A stretch of DNA of 53,979 nucleotides from Bdellovibrionales bacterium (GTDB lineage: Bacteria > Bdellovibrionota > UBA1018 > CAIMNF01): assembly GCA_947372355.1 (NCBI GenBank), contig CANBTI010000012.1, forward strand, positions 1-53,979. The letters are read 5' to 3'. Under the pieces are notes generated by a model. The model was not told the origin of the DNA, ran no database searches, and saw nothing but the letters and a program-made list of their open reading frames with translations. Positions 1 to 8,450 of the stretch are shown piece by piece. Within the stretch, counting starts at the first letter, position 1, and each line of letters begins with the position of its first letter. The position numbers and the translations under genes are program-made.

Positions 1-1066
1 TCTAGGAAGCGAACTCATCCGTGAACTACTTCCCAAACTGCCCGATCAAAAAGCAATGTGTTTGGTTCAATCAAAATTCATGGAGCTTGCTGTTCAACAC
101 AGAAATCAACTCCCTCCTGATGTTCAAAGTAGAGTAGAATTCATCGAAGGCGATCTCACGCTTCCTCTTTTAGGTCTCTCACGCGAATTCATTCAAAAAC
201 AAGCTCATGAAATTACCCAAATTTTCCATCTTGCGGCTGTCTATGATTTGAATGTGAAAGAAGATCTCGCTAAACGAGTAAACGTGGAAGGAACTAAAAA
301 TACTCTCGCTTTTGCTCAACATTGTTCCAATCTGAATCGCTTTCAATACGTGAGTACTTGTTATGTGAGTGGCCGCACTTCGGGATCCTTTTTAGAAACA
401 GATTTATCTAAAAACCAGAAATTTAATAATTTTTATGAGCAAACAAAGTATTTTGCCGAAATAGAAGTTCAAAAAGCAATGAAAGCCGGACTCCCCTGCA
501 CCATCTATCGTCCGGCAATTGTAGTGGGAAATTCAACCACGGGTGAAACTCAAAAATTTGATGGTCCTTACTTTGTTTTACAATGGTTACTTCGTCAGAA
601 AAGTAAGTTCGCTATTCTTCCCACTGTTTATACCCATGATTGTTCCGCACAAGAATCCACTCTGGATTTAGTGCCCAGCGATTTTGTCATTCAATCGATC
701 GCGTATTTAAGTCAGAAATCAGAAACTAAAAACCAAACGTTTCAACTTGCTGATTCAGAACCATTAAGAGTTCAGGCGATCATTCACGAGTTTGAAAAAG
801 CACTTCATAAAAATATCTTAAAAATTCCATTACCTCTGGGTCTAGCCCGCTTTGCACTAAAAAACATACCTGGATTAGAGCGATGGATGGGAATCCCAAG
901 CGAAGCGCTCAATTACTTTGCTCATCCCACTCATTACGATGTGAGCAATACCATGAAACACTTACAGGGTTCGGGGATCGTGATTCCTCACTTTAAAGTT
1001 TACCTGCCGCACCTGGTGAAATACATGATTTCTAATCGAAATATTCGTTCAAAAGCTCTGGTTTAG
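1..1066 (+). CDS. Extended SDR / thioester-reductase-like NAD(P)-dependent protein (5' end outside window)
   Basis: The frame is open to the left edge. The codons before the first internal ATG (56) read LGSELIRELLPKLPD, which matches the stretch just after the Rossmann glycine motif in extended SDRs, so the start lies upstream. The SDR active-site pair YxxxK is visible as YEQTK (Tyr codon 434, Lys codon 446), followed by YRPAIVVG, typical of NAD-binding-4/thioester reductase-like proteins. Family members reduce acyl thioesters or act on sterol or sugar substrates; the substrate here cannot be told. It sits 30 bp before deoC and probably shares its transcript. A carrier-protein partner is not visible. 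Confidence 0.75.
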   Translation, partial: LGSELIRELLPKLPDQKAMCLVQSKFMELAVQHRNQLPPDVQSRVEFIEGDLTLPLLGLSREFIQKQAHEITQIFHLAAVYDLNVKEDLAKRVNVEGTKNTLAFAQHCSNLNRFQYVSTCYVSGRTSGSFLETDLSKNQKFNNFYEQTKYFAEIEVQKAMKAGLPCTIYRPAIVVGNSTTGETQKFDGPYFVLQWLLRQKSKFAILPTVYTHDCSAQESTLDLVPSDFVIQSIAYLSQKSETKNQTFQLADSEPLRVQAIIHEFEKALHKNILKIPLPLGLARFALKNIPGLERWMGIPSEALNYFAHPTHYDVSNTMKHLQGSGIVIPHFKVYLPHLVKYMISNRNIRSKALV

Positions 1067-1096
1067 TTACGATAATTAATATAGTTTTCTAGCATT

Positions 1097-2056
1097 ATGC
1101 GAACGATATCAGTCCAAAATGCAGATGGAAATCAGATCGTTATCAACGCCTTTCCCATTGATGAAGTGGGAGCAAATGAACGGGCAGATTATTTCACCAA
1201 AAGAAGCGTTAAAAAAGAATCAAAACTTTCAGCACTCTATCTTGCTTTAAGCATGTGTGATCTCACCACACTTGAAGGCGCAGATACACCTGGCCGCGTT
1301 CAACAGATGTGTGCAAAAGCTCGCTTTCCAGTTCCACCAGAAATGATTGAACCTTTTCTGAAGAAAAAAAACTGGGGACCAATCCCTACCGTGGCAGCCG
1401 TTTGTGTTTATCCCTCCATGGTTCCTCACGCAGTGAAAGCACTCGAAGGTTCTGGAATTGGTATTGCTTCCGTATCTACCGCTTTCCCATCAGGACAAGC
1501 TCCACTTCAAGTTAAAATCGATGACACTCTTTTTGCCGTAGAAAACGGTGCAACTGAAATTGATATGGTGATCAACCGCGGAGCATTTCTTTCCGGAGAT
1601 TATCAACAAGTATTTGATGAGATCGTAGCCATCAAAAAAGCATGTGGCGATACTCACCTCAAAGTAATTTTAGAAACAGGTGAACTCGGATCTTACGATC
1701 GAGTACGTTTAGCATCTGAAATTGCAATGGAGGCCGGTGGAGATTTCATAAAAACTTCAACTGGAAAAGTAACTCCAGCCGCTACCCTTCCCGTTACTTT
1801 AGTGATGCTTCAAGCAATTGCTGATTTTCATCAACGTACGGGTAAAAAAATTGGAATGAAACCAGCGGGTGGAATCAGAACTTCTAAACAAGCCATTCAA
1901 TACCTTTGCATGGTGAACGAAACACTGGGGCCTGAATGGCTTACCCCAAATCTATTCCGATTTGGAGCAAGCGCTCTAGTGAATGATTTACTCAAACAAA
2001 TTTTTAAAGAAGCAACCGGGCACTATTACTACGATAAAGTGTTCTCAATCGATTAA
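1097..2056 (+). CDS. deoC: Deoxyribose-phosphate aldolase
   Basis: Cleaves 2-deoxyribose 5-phosphate to glyceraldehyde 3-phosphate and acetaldehyde. The class I aldolase core is intact: LKVILETGEL, then DFIKTSTGK with Schiff-base Lys219, and MKPAGGIRT with proton-relay Lys255. At 319 residues with an N-terminal extension it resembles the longer human-type DERA rather than the ~250-residue E. coli enzyme. There is no clear Shine-Dalgarno; a -10-like TATAGT lies at 1080-1085, 11 bp before the ATG, so a very short leader is possible. The two ALDH-like genes that follow could dispose of the acetaldehyde. Function is confident; the operon role is inferred. Confidence 0.95.
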   Translation: MRTISVQNADGNQIVINAFPIDEVGANERADYFTKRSVKKESKLSALYLALSMCDLTTLEGADTPGRVQQMCAKARFPVPPEMIEPFLKKKNWGPIPTVAAVCVYPSMVPHAVKALEGSGIGIASVSTAFPSGQAPLQVKIDDTLFAVENGATEIDMVINRGAFLSGDYQQVFDEIVAIKKACGDTHLKVILETGELGSYDRVRLASEIAMEAGGDFIKTSTGKVTPAATLPVTLVMLQAIADFHQRTGKKIGMKPAGGIRTSKQAIQYLCMVNETLGPEWLTPNLFRFGASALVNDLLKQIFKEATGHYYYDKVFSID

Positions 2057-2083
2057 CAGCGACAAATTTATAACGAGGCTTTT

Positions 2084-3544
2084 ATGCAAGATCATCAGAA
2101 TAAAATAATCAATTTTGAATATGCACCTTCCATCGAATCAATCGATATCGTGAACATTCAACCAAAAAACAAACTTTTCATTGATGGAAAGTTTGTAGAA
2201 CCAACGAGCAAAAAATACTTTGCATCCATTAATCCAGCTACCGGTGAAACTCTCGCTCAAATTGCGGATGCAAATGCAAAAGATGTAGATCTAGCAGTTA
2301 AAGCGGCTCGCAAGGCATACACCAAAACTTGGTCTAAACTTTCAGGTAAAGAACGTGGAAGATATTTGTTTCGAATTGCTCGTATGATTCAAGAGCGCGC
2401 TCGTGAATTAGCGGTATTAGAAACTCTTGATAACGGAAAACCAATCAAAGAATCTCGCGATATTGATATTCCATTAGTTGCAGCTCATTTTTTCTATTAC
2501 GCTGGTTGGGCTGATAAGCTTGATTATGCAGTTCCAGGAAAAGAAATTAAATCCCTCGGCGTTGTTGGACAAATCATTCCATGGAATTTCCCACTCCTCA
2601 TGGCTGCTTGGAAAATTGCTCCAGCATTAGCCTGTGGAAACACAGTGGTATTAAAACCTGCTGAAACCACCTCACTTTCCTGCCTCCTACTTGCTCAAAT
2701 TTTTCAAGACGCTGGCTTACCAGATGGTGTCGTGAACATCGTTACTGGAGCTGGTGAAACAGGTGCAGCCATTGTAAATCATCCCGATATCAATAAAATC
2801 GCATTCACTGGATCTACCGATGTGGGAAGAATCATTCAAAAAGCAGTGGCACACACCGATAAAAAACTCACACTGGAACTCGGCGGAAAATCTGCGCACA
2901 TCATTTACGAAGATGCTGCAATTGAACAAGCGGTAGAGGGCGTGATCAACGGAATCTACTTTAATCAAGGGCATGTTTGCTGTGCAGGTTCACGCTTATT
3001 GCTAGAAGAATCCATTGCTGAAATGTTTGTAGGTAAATTAAAAAGCAGAATGGAAAAACTCCGTGTTGGAAATCCTCTGGATAAAAACACTGATATTGGA
3101 GCGATCAATTCAGCAGGTGAATATGGAAAAATTAAAAAATTAATTGAAAGTGGTATTGCAGAAGGCGGAGAATACTTTGAGCCTTCAATACAAATTCCAA
3201 CTAAGGGTTATTTTCAAAAACCGTGTTTTTTTAATAAAGTTTCATCCGCTTTTTCACTCAGCAGAGTAGAGGTCTTCGGACCAGTGCTCACGATTTCAAC
3301 TTTCAGAACCGCTCAAGAAGCGATCATGAAAGCAAACGACACTCAATACGGATTAGCGGCTGGTGTTTGGTCTGAAAAAGGATCTAAAATTCACAAAACC
3401 GCTGCAGCCCTCAAAGCGGGTGTGATCTGGGCTAATACCTATAACAAGTTTGATCCAAGTTCACCTTTTGGTGGATTTAATGAAAGTGGCTTTGGGCGCG
3501 AGGGCGGTAGACACGGTCTATTCCCTTATCTATCCATCAAGTAA
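2084..3544 (+). CDS. NAD(P)-dependent aldehyde dehydrogenase
   Basis: A complete 486-residue ALDH. Visible are the cofactor-loop motif IIPWNFPLLMAAWK, the Rossmann motif FTGSTDVG, the general-base motif LELGGKS, the nucleophile in GHVCCAGSR (Cys299) and the C-terminal FGGFNESGFGREGG. The start is preceded by ACGAGG. Placement 27 bp after deoC suggests oxidation of the acetaldehyde released by DeoC to acetate. The N-terminal part (FIDGKFVEP, then SINPATGE) resembles the catalytic domain of ALDH16-type proteins. The substrate is inferred only from context. Confidence 0.93.
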   Translation: MQDHQNKIINFEYAPSIESIDIVNIQPKNKLFIDGKFVEPTSKKYFASINPATGETLAQIADANAKDVDLAVKAARKAYTKTWSKLSGKERGRYLFRIARMIQERARELAVLETLDNGKPIKESRDIDIPLVAAHFFYYAGWADKLDYAVPGKEIKSLGVVGQIIPWNFPLLMAAWKIAPALACGNTVVLKPAETTSLSCLLLAQIFQDAGLPDGVVNIVTGAGETGAAIVNHPDINKIAFTGSTDVGRIIQKAVAHTDKKLTLELGGKSAHIIYEDAAIEQAVEGVINGIYFNQGHVCCAGSRLLLEESIAEMFVGKLKSRMEKLRVGNPLDKNTDIGAINSAGEYGKIKKLIESGIAEGGEYFEPSIQIPTKGYFQKPCFFNKVSSAFSLSRVEVFGPVLTISTFRTAQEAIMKANDTQYGLAAGVWSEKGSKIHKTAAALKAGVIWANTYNKFDPSSPFGGFNESGFGREGGRHGLFPYLSIK

Positions 3545-3558
3545 TCAAGAGGTTTAAA

Positions 3559-4410
3559 ATGAGTGAATTAATTAAAATTTCAAAAACAATCAAACTATTC
3601 ATTGGCGGAGAATTTCCTCGTACCGAATCAGGAAGAAGTCATCCGGTTTATCTTTCCAAATCTAAAAACCTTTATGCTTACCTATGTAAAGCATCAAGAA
3701 AAGATTTGAGAAACGCAGTCACGGCTGCACAAGAAGCTCAAAAAGGTTGGGCTTCCCGTTCCGCTTATAATCGCACCCAAATTCTTTATCGCATGGCTGA
3801 AATGACAGAAGGCAAGCGCGAGGAATTTATCGAAGTGCTCACTAAAACGGTAGGCTACACTAAAATTGCTGCAAATAAAGCTGTGGATGAAGCAGTGGAT
3901 GCGTTTGTCTATTATGCGGGCTTTGCTGATAAATACCAACAACTCATCGGTTCAGTAAACCCTGTGAGCGGGCCCCACCATAACTTTACCTCTTCAGAGC
4001 CAGTAGGAGTAGTAGCACTCATTTGTAATTCAAAATTTAATTTAGGAAATATGGTTGCACAAATTTCTGCAATCATTGCTTCTGGAAATTCTGTCGTCGT
4101 GATCATGGCAGATGATGGCGCTGCCACTCTTGCTCCACTTTCTGAAGTGTTTGCCACTTCTGATTTACCAAAAGGTGTAGTGAATTTACTCACTGGTGAT
4201 CTAAATGAACTTTATTCTCACCTAGGCACTCACATGGAAATCAATTCCTTAAGCTATCAAGGTACTAATAAAAAGCTCTTAGGCGAATTGAAAGAAATGG
4301 CTGCTGGAAATATGAAACGCGTAGTTACACCCGTAAATGAACCACTCTCCCTTGATCATTTAGTGAGCTATGTTGAATACAAAACCGTTTGGCACCCAAT
4401 CGGAAACTAA
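3559..4410 (+). CDS. ALDH-like protein lacking the catalytic domain (pseudoenzyme partner)
   Basis: The 283 residues align with the N-terminal cofactor-binding part of ALDHs: LFIGGEFPRTESGR, AYLCKASRKDLRNAV, SEPVGVVALICNSKFNLG, SGNSVVVIMADD and LPKGVVNLLTGD. The protein stops before the region that normally holds the nucleophilic Cys, and the usual PWNFP and E-LGG motifs are altered. The frame shows no break and no ALDH C-terminal remnant follows, so it looks like a stable short protein rather than a fresh pseudogene. SD-like AAGAGG precedes the ATG by 7 bp; 14 bp separate it from the active ALDH. Together the two genes resemble a split ALDH16, whose second domain is also inactive. Confidence 0.8.
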   Translation: MSELIKISKTIKLFIGGEFPRTESGRSHPVYLSKSKNLYAYLCKASRKDLRNAVTAAQEAQKGWASRSAYNRTQILYRMAEMTEGKREEFIEVLTKTVGYTKIAANKAVDEAVDAFVYYAGFADKYQQLIGSVNPVSGPHHNFTSSEPVGVVALICNSKFNLGNMVAQISAIIASGNSVVVIMADDGAATLAPLSEVFATSDLPKGVVNLLTGDLNELYSHLGTHMEINSLSYQGTNKKLLGELKEMAAGNMKRVVTPVNEPLSLDHLVSYVEYKTVWHPIGN

Positions 4411-4424
4411 ATAGAAAGTTCATT

Positions 4425-4787
4425 ATGGCTAAGAAAATTGTAGTAACTTACCTTAATTTTTTCACTAATCCTGAGAGGGATGAAAAAACTTTGGCTCCAA
4501 TCTTAAGTCATGATTTTAATTTTAAAAGTCCTCTAGGTGAGTTCCATACTGCAGAGCACTTTTTAAAAGATTTAAAAAGAAATGTTCTTGGAATTAAAGA
4601 AATTCATATTCACCATATCATTGCTGAGGGCTCAAAAGCAGGTGCTCTTTATGATGTCATTTCTCATCACTCTGATATTGGTAAACTCAGATTCAGTGAA
4701 TGGTTTGAAACAAAAGATGGCAAAATCACATCCATAGTTTCTACTTACGATGCGAGCAATGTGCATCCTACTATTTCGAGTATTTAA
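4425..4787 (+). CDS. SnoaL / NTF2-like small protein
   Basis: A 120-residue protein beginning MAKKIVVTYLNFFTN. Its helix-then-sheet pattern, with LSHDFNFKSPLGEFHTAEHF and SEWFETKDGKITSIVSTYD, is typical of the SnoaL-like/NTF2-like fold. The fold serves isomerases, hydrolases and ligand-binding proteins, so no reaction is assigned. A longer frame from a TTG at 4389 overlaps the preceding gene and adds 12 basic residues; the ATG at 4425 is preferred because it begins where the family fold begins. It follows the ALDH-like gene by 14 bp and is likely the last gene of the deoC operon. Its stop abuts the stop of convergent grxC with no gap. Confidence 0.7.
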   Translation: MAKKIVVTYLNFFTNPERDEKTLAPILSHDFNFKSPLGEFHTAEHFLKDLKRNVLGIKEIHIHHIIAEGSKAGALYDVISHHSDIGKLRFSEWFETKDGKITSIVSTYDASNVHPTISSI

Positions 4788-5036
4788 TTACTTTAAACTA
4801 ACTAGCTGATCTTTTTGATCCAGAGTTTCTAAATCAGAATACCCACCAATGAGTTTATCTGCTGCATAAATCTGTGGTGCAGTTTTCATCCCATTCTTCT
4901 TTTCTTGATCATCCCATTGCTGATCCGACCAATCATCCATCATGATTTCTTCAAAACTTAAACCACGTTGTTTGAGTAGGTTTTTTGCTTTAACGCAATA
5001 TGGACATACCTTAAGTGAATAAATGGTGATTTTCAT
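4788..5036 (-). CDS. grxC: Glutaredoxin (GrxC-type)
   Basis: An 82-residue dithiol glutaredoxin with active site CPYC (residues 12-15), the cis-Pro motif TAPQI and the glutathione-binding GGYSDL. It reduces protein and glutathione disulfides in the cytoplasm. Length and motifs fit class I glutaredoxin 3; TAPQI in place of the common TVPQI is a minor variant. It is divergent from the VOC gene across about 35 bp. gshB lies elsewhere in the window, consistent with a glutathione-using cell. Confidence 0.92.
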   Translation of the reverse strand: MKITIYSLKVCPYCVKAKNLLKQRGLSFEEIMMDDWSDQQWDDQEKKNGMKTAPQIYAADKLIGGYSDLETLDQKDQLVSLK

Positions 5037-5071
5037 ACACTGACTCTAGCCCAAAATTATGATAAAACCAA

Positions 5072-5485
5072 ATGATGAAAACATTAGGAATGCGACACGT
5101 TGCTCTAAACGTTAAGAATGCTCAAGTGTCTAAAGAGTTTTATTGTAAAGTTTTAAAGATGGAAGTGGAATGGGAGCCAGACGCTAAAAGCGTTTATGTT
5201 GCCACTTATACGAAAGATCCAAAAACGGGTGAACGTAAATCATTGGATAACATAGCCCTACATCAAGCAGATGCACCACTCCACAAACCTGGATCTTTAA
5301 ACCATATTGGATTTTTTGTTGCTACCATGGCTGAAGTGGATCAATGGCATGATCATATTGTTGCTTGTGGTGCCAAAATTGTAAAAGAAATCAAAACCCA
5401 TCGCGATGGTGCCCGTTCATTTTATTTTGAAGATATCGATGGCAACGTGATTCAAATGTTGTTTCATCCACCGATGATGACCTAG
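5072..5485 (+). CDS. VOC (glyoxalase/dioxygenase superfamily) protein
   Basis: A 137-residue single VOC module. The beta-alpha-beta-beta-beta repeats start at MRHVALNVKNAQVSKEFYCKVL and LNHIGFFVATMAEVDQW. The metal-ligand candidates are His in MRHVALNV, His in LNHIGFF and Glu in YFEDIDGNVIQML. This supports a metal-dependent VOC enzyme such as a lyase or dioxygenase, but the substrate cannot be told. Two tandem ATGs (5072, 5075) lack an SD; a -10-like TATGAT ends at 5063, so the mRNA may be leaderless. Confidence 0.8.
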   Translation: MMKTLGMRHVALNVKNAQVSKEFYCKVLKMEVEWEPDAKSVYVATYTKDPKTGERKSLDNIALHQADAPLHKPGSLNHIGFFVATMAEVDQWHDHIVACGAKIVKEIKTHRDGARSFYFEDIDGNVIQMLFHPPMMT

Positions 5486-5534
5486 TGAGCATGGATCATT
5501 ATTTGCATTCTATTTTATAGAAGGCGGTAATTTT

Positions 5535-6131
5535 ATGGCTCAAATCTTAATTGTATTCGGCACCACCCAAGGACAAACTCGTAAAATTGCTGAAGTGATC
5601 GCTGAAGAAATGAGATCTATGCAGCATGTTGTAGATTTTTTTGAAAGCTCCCTCATTTCACCCAACATTAATCTAGAAAAATATGACGCCATCGTAGTGG
5701 GAGCCTCAGTACATGCAGGCGGATATCAAAAAAGTATAAAAAACTGGGTAAAAAAGAATGCTTTTGCACTCAGGAATAAAAAAGCTGCCTTCTTCTCTGT
5801 CTGTTTGGGAATCCTTGAAAATGATGAGAAGGTACGCTCTAAAGAACGGAAATATGTTCAAGATTTTCTACTAGAAAACAATTGGAAACCCCAAAAAACA
5901 GCAATGTTTGCTGGAGCCCTCCCTTATTCTAAATATAATTGGTTAGTAAAATACTGGATGAAGAGAATATCAAAAAAAGCGGGCGGAGATACGGATACTT
6001 CCCATGATTATGAATACACCAATTGGAATGAGGTTGGGAATTTTGCACTTGAGTTTAGTCAGCTTTTAATTAATTCAACTCTACTCGACCATCAATCACG
6101 CGTAGGTGAAGATCACCTTTTAAAAACTTAA
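5535..6131 (+). CDS. hemG: HemG-type flavodoxin-like protoporphyrinogen dehydrogenase
   Basis: Long-chain-flavodoxin-like protein with the FMN phosphate loop GTTQGQTRKIAE, the segment DAIVVGASVHAGGYQ and a C-terminal block with GGDTDTSHDYEYTNW. These match E. coli HemG, which oxidises protoporphyrinogen IX using menaquinone/ubiquinone in haem synthesis. SD AAGGCGG precedes the ATG by 8 bp. The family homology ends near 6064; the last ~20 residues run 62 bp into the 3' end of convergent rnd and look like non-conserved read-on. No other haem gene is nearby, so the assignment rests on sequence alone. Confidence 0.82.
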   Translation: MAQILIVFGTTQGQTRKIAEVIAEEMRSMQHVVDFFESSLISPNINLEKYDAIVVGASVHAGGYQKSIKNWVKKNAFALRNKKAAFFSVCLGILENDEKVRSKERKYVQDFLLENNWKPQKTAMFAGALPYSKYNWLVKYWMKRISKKAGGDTDTSHDYEYTNWNEVGNFALEFSQLLINSTLLDHQSRVGEDHLLKT

Positions 6132-7248
6132 ATATCTTTAAGGTACCCTCTTCACCCAATTGTGAGGAAACAAGGCCACTCGAAGTGAAATCTTCAATTG
6201 TTTGAGCTTTTAATCTCACTAATAATAATAAGGATCCTGGAGGTACGATGTGCTTACCTGCTATTTGATATTCATCCGCTATCAACGACAGACAAACTTT
6301 TAGCAAATCCATAATAAAGTTTTCATCTACCGATGCTTGAAGAATATTTTTACGTTTTAAATCTGCGGGCAATTCACTTTCGCCCTTTAAGCCAGTTGCA
6401 ATTGCAGCTAAGATTTTTTCAAAATGAGGTGCTTTTAATTCACCCTTAGATAAGCCACGAAATGCCTGCAATTGCTCTAATGTGGTTGGTTTCACCTTGG
6501 TGAGATCAATGAGTACGCCATCTTCCGCTAACCATCGACGTGGTACATTCAATTCACGAACGCGTTTTTCACGCCATCTCACCAGTTCAAGCAATATTCC
6601 GTAATCTTTTAAATTAAATTTTCCTGATTGAGCTAACCGCTTAGTGATTTCTTCCGGTGGAACTTCATACAATCCACGTTCTGTGAATTTTGCACTTAAA
6701 TCGAGAGACCATTTTTTACGATCTGTTTTTTCTAATTTTTCAAATAATGAGTGCGCCACTTCAATTAAGTGCTTCACATCTAAAATTGCATATTCTAAAA
6801 CAGGCGCCGGAAGTGGTCTTTTTGCCCAGTTTGTTCTTGCATAAGCTTTCGGGTGATCAATACCCAAAACTTGTTTCATTAAATTACCAAGACCAATGCT
6901 ATCGCCTAGTCCGCATAAAGATGCTCCCACTGCGGTATCAAACAAAGGAGCTGCCAAAACATCCATTGCGGCGAGCAAGCATTCTTGATCTCCATGGGCT
7001 GCATGAACTATTTTTAATATATTTGGATTAGTGAAAATATCGGCAAGAGGTTTCAGTTCTTTTTTTGAAAATGCTTGAATATCAATTAACCAAGCATCAT
7101 CTAAAGTAGCAAGTTGGATAATTTCTAACTGAGGGAAGAAAGTACTTTCGCGGATAAATTCCGTATCAAAGGCAATTTCTTTAGCTGCAGATAAATTCTT
7201 ACAAAGTTTTTCAAGCTCAGCAGGATTACTAATTAAGACAAGCGACAT
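6070..7248 (-). CDS. rnd: Ribonuclease D
   Basis: A 392-residue DEDD-family 3'-5' exonuclease for tRNA and small-RNA 3' maturation. Exo I is AFDTEF (Asp28, Glu30), Exo II is HAAHGDQECL, and Exo III is YAILDVKHL with the Tyr of the DEDDy class. HRDC-type helical segments follow (LLELVRWREKRVRELNVP, and a second C-terminal block). The length is close to E. coli RNase D. It lies 33 bp downstream of the DUF3465-like gene on the same strand, and its 3' end overlaps hemG. Confidence 0.93.
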   Translation of the reverse strand: MSLVLISNPAELEKLCKNLSAAKEIAFDTEFIRESTFFPQLEIIQLATLDDAWLIDIQAFSKKELKPLADIFTNPNILKIVHAAHGDQECLLAAMDVLAAPLFDTAVGASLCGLGDSIGLGNLMKQVLGIDHPKAYARTNWAKRPLPAPVLEYAILDVKHLIEVAHSLFEKLEKTDRKKWSLDLSAKFTERGLYEVPPEEITKRLAQSGKFNLKDYGILLELVRWREKRVRELNVPRRWLAEDGVLIDLTKVKPTTLEQLQAFRGLSKGELKAPHFEKILAAIATGLKGESELPADLKRKNILQASVDENFIMDLLKVCLSLIADEYQIAGKHIVPPGSLLLLVRLKAQTIEDFTSSGLVSSQLGEEGTLKIFKFLKGDLHLRVIDGRVELN

Positions 7249-7281
7249 GTGAGCTGAATTACCTCAAAAAAGCGATGATGA

Positions 7282-7797
7282 CTAAAGTTTAGGTGCAGTT
7301 CCGTAAGGGATACCGTTGATAATTAAAAAGCCATTTTTATGGGCTCCACCATCACGATTACCTGGATTGTAGTGAACCCAATGAATGATTGCTCCCATTG
7401 GAGAAGGAAGACGAGCTTTAGGACCAACAGTGATATAATCCCCGCAAGCTACAACTTTCATTCCAGTGCGAATCATTGGAAGTTGTCCAAATTCATCGTT
7501 ATAGATCACTTCGATATCACCTTTTGAATTATCCACTAAGGAAATTGCAAAATGAGCGTGACCAGTTTTATCATTATAAATTTGAGCAACCGTTCCTTCA
7601 ACCAAAGCTCTTTTGAGAGTTTGATCTGGGGTATTTCTCTTCCACTGAATGACTTGCTCATTTTGGTATGGAAGTGCTTCATGATTAAGATCGAGGCAAG
7701 TTAAATTATTGGGTAAAATTGGAATTTCAGCAGCAGAAGCTACTAAATTTGCTTGGAAACCTAAGAACAAAACCAGGACACGTATCGAAATCTTCAT
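7282..7797 (-). CDS. Exported DUF3465-like protein
   Basis: 171 residues with an N-terminal signal peptide ending near VASAAE and SD GAGAGG 7 bp before the ATG. The C-terminal block IIHWVHYNPGNRDGG, followed by a short GFLIINGIPYG, matches the signature of the small secreted DUF3465 family, which ends in an IHW-H-DP-G-H-G block. An OB-like beta segment (VEGTVAQIYND, HAHFAISL, GDIEVIYNDEFGQLP) precedes it. The family function is unknown; the fold suggests ligand or nucleic-acid binding. It is probably cotranscribed with rnd. Confidence 0.7.
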   Translation of the reverse strand: MKISIRVLVLFLGFQANLVASAAEIPILPNNLTCLDLNHEALPYQNEQVIQWKRNTPDQTLKRALVEGTVAQIYNDKTGHAHFAISLVDNSKGDIEVIYNDEFGQLPMIRTGMKVVACGDYITVGPKARLPSPMGAIIHWVHYNPGNRDGGAHKNGFLIINGIPYGTAPKL

Positions 7798-7905
7798 TCT
7801 ATACCTCTCAGTGTGTTTACTTACTGCTGATTGGTATACTCTATAACTTTGCTTATTGATAAGAAAATATTAATAATTTGAAATTTTTTAATATATTGCA
7901 GTGAG

Positions 7906-8364
7906 TTACGCAGCTTTTTCTGCCAACTTCTCTTTCACTTCAATGATCCGAATCCTCACTTTTGCCCGTGGACCGGCTAAAAAGAAGTCTGTTTTGCTTG
8001 GATCGGTTTGATAGATTTCAAAGGCATACATGGCAATCACCTGAGAAGCGTGATCTTCAGCTTTTTGATAAGCCTCAATTTTTGCCCGTGATTTAAACCA
8101 TTGAACCGCATGCTCTTGCACGTCTGGCTTCACAAAAGGCTGTGAAATCAGGCTTTCTACGAAGTCTGCGAATTCCTCATCCTCAGCGTTTTGTTTGGAA
8201 CGAAAATCATGAACCCGTTTTAAAGGCTCTGGATCGGCGTTCATCAATGCCAATTCTAACTCCAAGATTTCATCTGAGCTAGTAAGAGCCTCGCATAAAA
8301 TACGGTCTTTCGAATCAACGTTACTGACAATTAAAGCGATTGTTGGCTGCTCTTTATCCTTCAT
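7906..8364 (-). CDS. Hypothetical cytoplasmic protein
   Basis: 152 residues, no signal peptide or membrane segment, rich in charged residues and probably largely helical. I recognise no family. The C-terminal half (QEHAVQWFKSRAKIEAY to KVRIRIIEVKEKLAEK) reads as amphipathic helices. No SD precedes the ATG. It is divergent from prfC across about 86 bp and separated from the downstream exported gene by an AT-rich 108 bp gap. Intact frame and normal codon use support a real gene. Confidence 0.55.
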   Translation of the reverse strand: MKDKEQPTIALIVSNVDSKDRILCEALTSSDEILELELALMNADPEPLKRVHDFRSKQNAEDEEFADFVESLISQPFVKPDVQEHAVQWFKSRAKIEAYQKAEDHASQVIAMYAFEIYQTDPSKTDFFLAGPRAKVRIRIIEVKEKLAEKAA

Positions 8365-8450
8365 ACAATAAACATATCGGACTAAATTGGTCAGATATTG
8401 AGGACTATTTATTTTATTATTAATTTGATAACCATAGAACTGTAAAAAAA

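Noticed and set aside
3559-4410. Short ALDH-like gene as a frameshifted pseudogene
   Set aside because: No ALDH catalytic-domain remnant follows in any frame; a new gene starts 14 bp later, so the short form appears natural.
4389-4424. TTG start giving a 12-residue longer SnoaL-like protein
   Set aside because: It overlaps the end of the ALDH-like gene and adds residues not part of the fold; the ATG at 4425 fits better.
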